Source of the DNA: Gallionella sp.
Lineage (GTDB): Bacteria > Pseudomonadota > Gammaproteobacteria > Burkholderiales > Gallionellaceae
Length of the DNA: 64,000 nt
Direction of reading: 5' to 3'
NCBI GenBank assembly: GCA_028689145.1
Contig: JAQTWT010000003.1
Coordinates: forward strand, 62,001-126,000
Shown here: positions 59,055 through 64,000 of the stretch, piece after piece
Layout of the letters: each line of letters opens with the position of its first letter
Numbering within the stretch: the stretch's first letter is position 1
The notes under the pieces: generated by a model
What the model was told of the DNA's origin: nothing
The model's input: the letters and a program-made list of their open reading frames with translations, nothing else
Databases searched by the model: none
Translations under genes and position numbers: made by a program

Positions 59055-60956
59055 ATGAACTTTCCCGAATCCTTTGATGTGATCGTGGTGGGCGGCGGCC
59101 ATGCAGGCACAGAAGCTGCTCTGGCCAGCGCGCGCGCGGGTTGCAAGACTTTGCTGCTCAGCCATAACATCGAGACACTCGGGCAGATGTCGTGCAATCC
59201 GTCAATCGGCGGAATCGGCAAGGGGCATCTGGTCAAGGAGGTGGATGCACTGGGCGGAGCGATGGCGGCGGCGACCGACGAGGGCGGCATCCAGTTTCGC
59301 ATTCTGAACTCCAGCAAAGGCCCGGCGGTGCGCGCGACCCGCGCGCAGGCTGACCGCATCCTGTACAAACAGGCGATCCGCAGCCGGCTGGAAAACCAGC
59401 CCAACCTGTGGCTGTTCCAGCAGGCGGTGGACGACTTGCTGGTTGAGCAGGATAGGGTGTGCGGGGTGGTCACGCAACTGGGCCTGCGCTTCGGCGCGAA
59501 AGCGGTGGTGCTGACCGCCGGTACGTTTTTATCCGGGCTGATTCATGTCGGGCAGGCCAACTATCCGGCGGGGCGTGCCGGAGACCCCCCATCGATCAGT
59601 CTGGCGCGGCGCTTGCGCGAGCTGAACTTGCCGGCGGGGCGGCTGAAAACCGGCACGCCGCCGCGCATCGACGGGCGCAGCATCGATTATTCACAGTTGC
59701 AGGAGCAGCCGGGCGACAATCCGGCACCGGTGTTCTCGTTTATGGGTAATGCCGCGCAACATCCGCGGCAGTTGCCGTGCTGGATTACCGAAACCAATTC
59801 GCGCACCCACGACATTATCCGCGGCGGGTTGGATCGCTCGCCGCTGTTTACCGGGGTGATCGAGGGGGTTGGGCCGCGCTATTGCCCGTCTATCGAGGAC
59901 AAGATCACGCGTTTTGCCGGCAAGGATTCGCACCAGATATTCCTTGAGCCGGAGGGGCTGACCACCCATGAAATATATCCCAACGGCATTTCCACCAGTT
60001 TGCCGTTCGATGTGCAACTGGCCTTGGTGCGCTCCATCAAGGGGCTGGAGAACGCGCATATCCTGCGCCCCGGCTATGCGATCGAATACGATTATTTCGA
60101 CCCGCGCGGGCTGAAAAGCTCGCTGGAAACCAAGGCGTTTCACGGGCTGTTTTTCGCCGGGCAGATCAACGGCACGACCGGCTACGAGGAAGCCGCCGCG
60201 CAAGGGCTGTTGGCCGGACTGAATGCCGCGCTGCAGGCGAGCGGGCGCGAGGCTTGGTGTCCGCGCCGCGACGAGGCCTATCTGGGCGTGCTGGTGGACG
60301 ACCTGATCACCCGCGGCGTTTCAGAACCATACCGCATGTTTACCAGCCGCGCCGAATACCGTTTGCAATTGCGCGAGGACAACGCCGATCTGCGGCTGAC
60401 CGAAATCGGGCGCAAGCTGGGTATCGTGGACGACGCGCGCTGGCAGGCGTTCGAGCAAAAGCGCGAGGCCATTGCGCGCGAACAGGAGCGGTTGCGCGGC
60501 ACCTGGGTGAATCCGCGCAACCTGCCTGCGGAGGACGCGATGCGTGTGCTGGGCAAGCCGGTCGAGCGCGAATATTCGCTGCACGAACTGCTGCGCCGTC
60601 CGGATGTGAACTATGCCAGCCTGCTAACTTTGCCCGGCGCGGGTGTCGGGGTGAGCGATGAAAAGGTCGCCGAGCAGGTGGAAACACAGGCGAAATACCA
60701 CGGCTATATCGAGCGGCAGCGCGACGAGATCGGGCGCAACGAGCAATACGAAACGCTGGGGTTGCCGGAAGACATGGATTATCGCGAGGTGCGCGGGCTG
60801 TCCATCGAGGTGCAGCAGAAGCTCAACCAGCACCGGCCCGAGACGGTCGGGCAGGCGGCGCGCATCTCCGGGATTACCCCGGCGGCGATTTCCCTGTTGC
60901 TGGTGCATATCAAGCGCGGCTTTCGCGACGGCCAGCCGGCACAGAAATGCGCATGA
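59055..60956 (+). CDS. mnmG: tRNA uridine-5-carboxymethylaminomethyl modification enzyme MnmG
   Basis: A 633-residue FAD enzyme, partner of MnmE. FAD-binding motif [17 protein letters not shown]; the conserved [33 protein letters not shown] and [25 protein letters not shown] segments are all present. I start it at the ATG at 59055, from which [15 protein letters not shown] is family-typical; the longer ORF runs up into the repeat and is not coding. rsmG overlaps its end by 10 bases. Confidence 0.98.
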   Translation: MNFPESFDVIVVGGGHAGTEAALASARAGCKTLLLSHNIETLGQMSCNPSIGGIGKGHLVKEVDALGGAMAAATDEGGIQFRILNSSKGPAVRATRAQADRILYKQAIRSRLENQPNLWLFQQAVDDLLVEQDRVCGVVTQLGLRFGAKAVVLTAGTFLSGLIHVGQANYPAGRAGDPPSISLARRLRELNLPAGRLKTGTPPRIDGRSIDYSQLQEQPGDNPAPVFSFMGNAAQHPRQLPCWITETNSRTHDIIRGGLDRSPLFTGVIEGVGPRYCPSIEDKITRFAGKDSHQIFLEPEGLTTHEIYPNGISTSLPFDVQLALVRSIKGLENAHILRPGYAIEYDYFDPRGLKSSLETKAFHGLFFAGQINGTTGYEEAAAQGLLAGLNAALQASGREAWCPRRDEAYLGVLVDDLITRGVSEPYRMFTSRAEYRLQLREDNADLRLTEIGRKLGIVDDARWQAFEQKREAIAREQERLRGTWVNPRNLPAEDAMRVLGKPVEREYSLHELLRRPDVNYASLLTLPGAGVGVSDEKVAEQVETQAKYHGYIERQRDEIGRNEQYETLGLPEDMDYREVRGLSIEVQQKLNQHRPETVGQAARISGITPAAISLLLVHIKRGFRDGQPAQKCA

Positions 60957-61588
60957 GTTTGGCGCGGGAATTGCGGGACGGTATCGCGCAGCTTGGGATT
61001 GCGCTGGACGCGGAGGCGCAGGACAGGCTGCTGGATTATCTGGCGTTGCTGCACAAGTGGAACAAGGTTTACAACCTGACCGCGATTCGCGATCAACAGC
61101 AGATGGTGAGTAATCACTTGCTCGACAGCCTTTCGGTGCTGCCGCATTTGTGGGCGGGGCGGTGGCTGGATGTGGGCTGCGGTGGCGGTATGCCGGGGCT
61201 GGTATTGGCAGTCGCGCAACCGGACTGGCAGTTCACTTTGCTGGATAGCAACAGCAAGAAAACCGGTTTTGTTCAGCAGGCTGCCATTGAACTTGGGTTG
61301 AGTAATGTGAGTGTTCACTGCGGACGTGTGGAAGATTGGCAAACTGATGAGCGGTTTGACGGAATCATTTCGCGGGCATTTAGCGAGTTGGGTGAGTTTT
61401 TGCGCAGCACCCGTCACCTCATCGCGCCGCAGGGCCGGTGGGCAGCGATGAAGGGTGAGCCGCAGCAGGAGTTGGCAGGGGTGCCGGACGGATGCCGGGT
61501 CGAGAAAATTGTGCAGTTGTGTGTTCCGGGCTTGGCTGCGGCACGCAGTCTGGTAATTGCAACATGTGATGGGGGCAGGGCAATATGA
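60947..61588 (+). CDS. rsmG: 16S rRNA (guanine527-N7)-methyltransferase RsmG
   Basis: A 213-residue SAM-dependent methyltransferase. It has [11 protein letters not shown] near the start and the SAM motif [16 protein letters not shown], then [15 protein letters not shown]. It methylates G527 of 16S rRNA. Start codons at 60947 and 60953 are both possible inside mnmG. parA overlaps the stop (ATGA). Confidence 0.96.
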   Translation: MRMSLARELRDGIAQLGIALDAEAQDRLLDYLALLHKWNKVYNLTAIRDQQQMVSNHLLDSLSVLPHLWAGRWLDVGCGGGMPGLVLAVAQPDWQFTLLDSNSKKTGFVQQAAIELGLSNVSVHCGRVEDWQTDERFDGIISRAFSELGEFLRSTRHLIAPQGRWAAMKGEPQQELAGVPDGCRVEKIVQLCVPGLAAARSLVIATCDGGRAI

Positions 61589-62367
61589 CGAAAATACTAG
61601 CCATAACCAACCAGAAGGGCGGGGTGGGAAAGACCACTACCACCGTGAATTTGGCCGCCAGTCTCGCGGCAGCCAAACAGCGGGTGCTGCTGATCGACCT
61701 CGACCCGCAGGGCAACGCCACGATGGGCAGCGGTATAGATAAGCGCGATGTGCAGGCCAGCGTCTATGACGTGCTGCTGGGCGGCAAAACGATCAGCGAG
61801 GCGCGGGTAACATCGGAAGCGGGGAAATACGATGTGCTACCGGCTAACCGTGATCTGGCAGGCGCGGAGGTCGAGCTGGTCGATCTGGAGTATCGGGAAA
61901 CGCGGTTGCGCGATGCGTTGCATATGGTCGCTACGGAATATGACTATGTGCTGATCGATTGTCCGCCAGCACTGAATTTGCTGACCCTGAACGGCTTGTG
62001 TGCGGCCAAATCGGTGATGATACCCATGCAGTGCGAGTATTACGCGCTGGAAGGATTGAGCGATTTGGTGAACACCATCCGCAAAGTGCGCGCCAATCTC
62101 AACCCGGAGCTGGAGATTGAAGGACTGTTGCGCACCATGTTTGATCCGCGCAACACGCTGGCGCAACAGGTCTCGGATCAATTGAAGGAGCACTTTGGCG
62201 ACAAGGTTTACCGCACCGTGATTCCGCGCAATGTGCGCCTGGCGGAAGCGCCGAGCTTTGGCGTGCCGGCGCTGTATCACGACAAATTGTCCAAGGGAAC
62301 ACAGGCTTATCTGGCTTTGGCCGGAGAATTATTGAATAACGCAGCCCGTCCGGCTGCATCGGCATAA
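61585..62367 (+). CDS. parA: Chromosome partitioning ATPase ParA
   Basis: A 260-residue Soj/ParA ATPase. The deviant Walker A is NQKGGVGKTTTTVNLAASL, Walker A' region LLIDLDPQGNATMG, and Walker B VLIDCPPALNLL. It moves ParB-bound origins apart. Its short N-terminus is typical of chromosomal (type Ib-like) ParA without a DNA-binding HTH. parB follows 11 bases later. Confidence 0.97.
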   Translation: MTKILAITNQKGGVGKTTTTVNLAASLAAAKQRVLLIDLDPQGNATMGSGIDKRDVQASVYDVLLGGKTISEARVTSEAGKYDVLPANRDLAGAEVELVDLEYRETRLRDALHMVATEYDYVLIDCPPALNLLTLNGLCAAKSVMIPMQCEYYALEGLSDLVNTIRKVRANLNPELEIEGLLRTMFDPRNTLAQQVSDQLKEHFGDKVYRTVIPRNVRLAEAPSFGVPALYHDKLSKGTQAYLALAGELLNNAARPAASA

Positions 62368-62378
62368 ATGGAGCGGTT

Positions 62379-63242
62379 ATGGCAACGAAGCTAAACAAGG
62401 GGTTGGGGCGAGGACTGGACGCATTGCTGTCCGGCGGCAAGAGCGAAAAAGACGAGGCGATGCGCGAGTTGAACGTCGCGCTGCTCAAACCGGGCAAGTA
62501 CCAGCCGCGTTCGCATATGGACGAGACATCGCTGAACGAGCTGGCGGCTTCGATCAAGGCGCAGGGAATCATGCAGCCGATTCTGGTGCGACAGCTCGCC
62601 GACAGCAGCTACGAGATTATCGCCGGCGAGCGGCGCTGGCGCGCCGCGCAGCTGGCGGGGTTGAGCCATGTGCCGGTGCTGGTGCGCAGCGTCCCGGACA
62701 ATACCGCGCTGGCGATGGCACTGATTGAGAACATCCAGCGCGAGAACCTGAACCCGCTGGAAGAGGCGATCGGTATCCAGCGCCTGATCGACGAATTCAA
62801 GATGACCCATCAGGTCGCAGCCGAGGCGGTGGGCCGTTCGCGCAGCGCGGCCAGCAACCTGTTGCGGCTGCTTAAGTTGCCGCAGGCGGTGCAGGATATG
62901 CTGATGGAGAACAAGCTGGATATGGGGCATGCGCGCGCGCTGTTGTCGCTGGACAACGCACAGCAGGTATTGCTGGCCAACAAGATTGTGCTGGAAGGCC
63001 TTTCCGTGCGCGAGGCGGAGAAGCTGGTGCAAAAACAAACCGGCGAGCCGGAGCAGGGGCAGCCGAAGAAAGTGCACAAGCTCAACCGCGATACCCAGCG
63101 GCTGCAGGAAGAAATGAGTGCGTGTCTCGGCGTGCATGTCGAAATCAGGCCGGGCGGCAAGGGTGGCGGCAAACTGATCATTGAATATGCCAACCATGAC
63201 CAGCTCGATGAATTCATCGGCAAGCTCAAAAAAGGCGCATAA
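62379..63242 (+). CDS. parB: Chromosome partitioning protein ParB
   Basis: A 287-residue centromere-binding CTPase. N-terminal LNKGLGRGLDALL is the ParA-interaction segment; the CTP-binding motif region is IIAGERRWRAAQLAGL with ENIQRENLNPLEEA; the HTH lies in MTHQVAAEAVGRSRSAASNLLRLL; the C-terminal dimer domain ends with IGKLKKGA. It should bind the two parS sites at 52224 and 58767. Confidence 0.97.
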   Translation: MATKLNKGLGRGLDALLSGGKSEKDEAMRELNVALLKPGKYQPRSHMDETSLNELAASIKAQGIMQPILVRQLADSSYEIIAGERRWRAAQLAGLSHVPVLVRSVPDNTALAMALIENIQRENLNPLEEAIGIQRLIDEFKMTHQVAAEAVGRSRSAASNLLRLLKLPQAVQDMLMENKLDMGHARALLSLDNAQQVLLANKIVLEGLSVREAEKLVQKQTGEPEQGQPKKVHKLNRDTQRLQEEMSACLGVHVEIRPGGKGGGKLIIEYANHDQLDEFIGKLKKGA

Positions 63243-63245
63243 AAA

Positions 63246-63749
63246 TTGAGTGAAGATGCGGGTGACACACCGCAACAATGTTTGACACCCGCGGAAAACG
63301 CCGCTATCATCGCCGCGCTTTACGCTGCCGAAGCCAGAGAAAAGCGCGCGGCGCGCCAAATAGTCGGGCTGCAGGTTGCGATTACACTGGTAGTTGCGGG
63401 TATCGCGGTCGGTTTTGGCAGTACGGCGCAAATTGCGCTGGCGGTGCTTGGTGGTGGCATGATTTCAGTCCTCAATAGTGCGTTGCTGGCATGGAGGATG
63501 TCCCGGGCTGCGGTGCATTCAGCACGTGGCGAGCATTCTCGGGATGCGAACTATCAGTTGCGGCTCATGTATTTTTATACCGCCGAAAGATTTTTAGTAG
63601 TTATCGTGTTGCTTGGTTTTTGTATGGCGGCACTGAAGTTACCGCCACTCGCTTTGATGGGTGGTTTTGTGATGGGGCAGGCGGTACTGTTGCTGTCCCG
63701 GTTAATTTTGAGCAGGTTTAAGACTGAAATAGTGACTAAAAATGTCTAG
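63246..63749 (+). CDS. atpI: ATP synthase subunit I
   Basis: A 167-residue membrane protein with three to four helices (about 38-57, 62-81, 112-132 and 137-155), preceded by a charged N-terminus. It occupies the atpI place directly before atpB and shows the typical [18 protein letters not shown] segment. It helps assemble the c-ring and may affect Mg2+ supply. The start appears to be TTG at 63246, three bases after the parB stop. The atpB start overlaps its stop by eight bases. Confidence 0.88.
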   Translation: MSEDAGDTPQQCLTPAENAAIIAALYAAEAREKRAARQIVGLQVAITLVVAGIAVGFGSTAQIALAVLGGGMISVLNSALLAWRMSRAAVHSARGEHSRDANYQLRLMYFYTAERFLVVIVLLGFCMAALKLPPLALMGGFVMGQAVLLLSRLILSRFKTEIVTKNV

Positions 63750-64000
63750 CGAAGCGCATACATCAGCGGAATATATCAAGCATCACTTGCAGAATTTGAC
63801 ATACGGCCAATTGCCCGATGGTAGCTGGGGTGTTGCGCATAGTGCGGAAGAAGCCAAAGCGATGGGTTTTTGGGCGCTCAATCTGGACACGTTCATCATG
63901 TCCCTGTTGTTGGGTGCTATTTTCATGTTGGTGTTCCGCAGCGTCGCCAAGAATATCAGCACCGGAACGCCAAGCGGTTTGCAGAATTTCTGCGAATGGG
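63742..64000 (+). CDS. atpB: ATP synthase F0 subunit a, N-terminal part cut by the right edge
   Basis: The first 86 residues of subunit a. The N-terminus [28 protein letters not shown] is typical of betaproteobacterial AtpB, and the first membrane helix ([19 protein letters not shown]) is visible. It begins at the ATG at 63742, overlapping the atpI end. The rest, including the essential Arg in the proton path, lies outside. It starts the ATP synthase operon. Confidence 0.93.
   Translation, partial: MSSEAHTSAEYIKHHLQNLTYGQLPDGSWGVAHSAEEAKAMGFWALNLDTFIMSLLLGAIFMLVFRSVAKNISTGTPSGLQNFCEW

Overview
This window looks like a betaproteobacterial chromosome around the replication origin. The gene order gyrB-dnaN-dnaA / rpmH-rnpA-yidD-yidC-mnmE-mnmG-rsmG-parA-parB-atpI-atpB is the classical proteobacterial origin block. 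Several neighbours (the DUF3683 FAD/Fe-S oxidoreductase, the CobD/CbiB-like protein, the DUF3426 zinc-ribbon protein next to prmA, hrcA, hemH) are typical of Betaproteobacteria. The moderately high GC, the many c-type cytochromes and the rich sensory apparatus suggest a Nitrosomonadales/Gallionellaceae-like organism; that placement is inference from gene content only.

Layout. 1-9.3 kb: a truncated unrecognised gene, the large DUF3683 oxidoreductase, thpR, a CorA-type transporter, hrcA and hemH. 9.3-21.8 kb: a dense signalling block, all on the + strand. It holds a receiver-PAS-GGDEF-EAL protein, a PAS histidine kinase, a haem-type (CxxCH) histidine kinase, two Rcp1-like single-domain response regulators, a receiver-PAS-GGDEF protein and a Ser/Thr kinase-HDOD-GAF fusion. 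21.9-25.3 kb: orn, an M48 peptidase, a small cytochrome c, phhB and rsgA. 25.4-30.9 kb: a FecR-domain protein, then a periplasmic redox-repair cluster (msrA, dipZ, msrB and a MXKDX-repeat protein, all on the - strand) diverging from an ECF sigma factor/NrsF anti-sigma pair. A good ECF-type promoter lies in the divergent gap. 31-35.5 kb: a CobD/CbiB-like protein, an MBOAT O-acyltransferase with an AT-richer SGNH-like partner, and a bacteriohemerythrin. 35.8-48.3 kb: leuS, lptE, holA, cutA, dsbD, aroQ, accB, accC, prmA, a DUF3426 protein, plsY and folB. 48.5-49.7 kb: a cytochrome c'-like protein and an unknown membrane protein. 49.8-64 kb: the origin block.

Origin. dnaA, dnaN and gyrB run left while rpmH onward runs right. 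Two parS sites lie at 52224 and 58767, close to parA/parB. DnaA boxes occur on both sides of dnaA, so the exact oriC is unresolved.

A striking second layer is the number and variety of small palindromic repeats. They sit in most longer intergenic gaps, one supplies the stop codon of msrB, and two appear to be inserted in frame inside essential or large genes (the DUF3683 oxidoreductase and leuS). leuS also carries an unusual Gly-rich insert. No tRNA, rRNA, CRISPR array, insertion sequence or prophage was seen.
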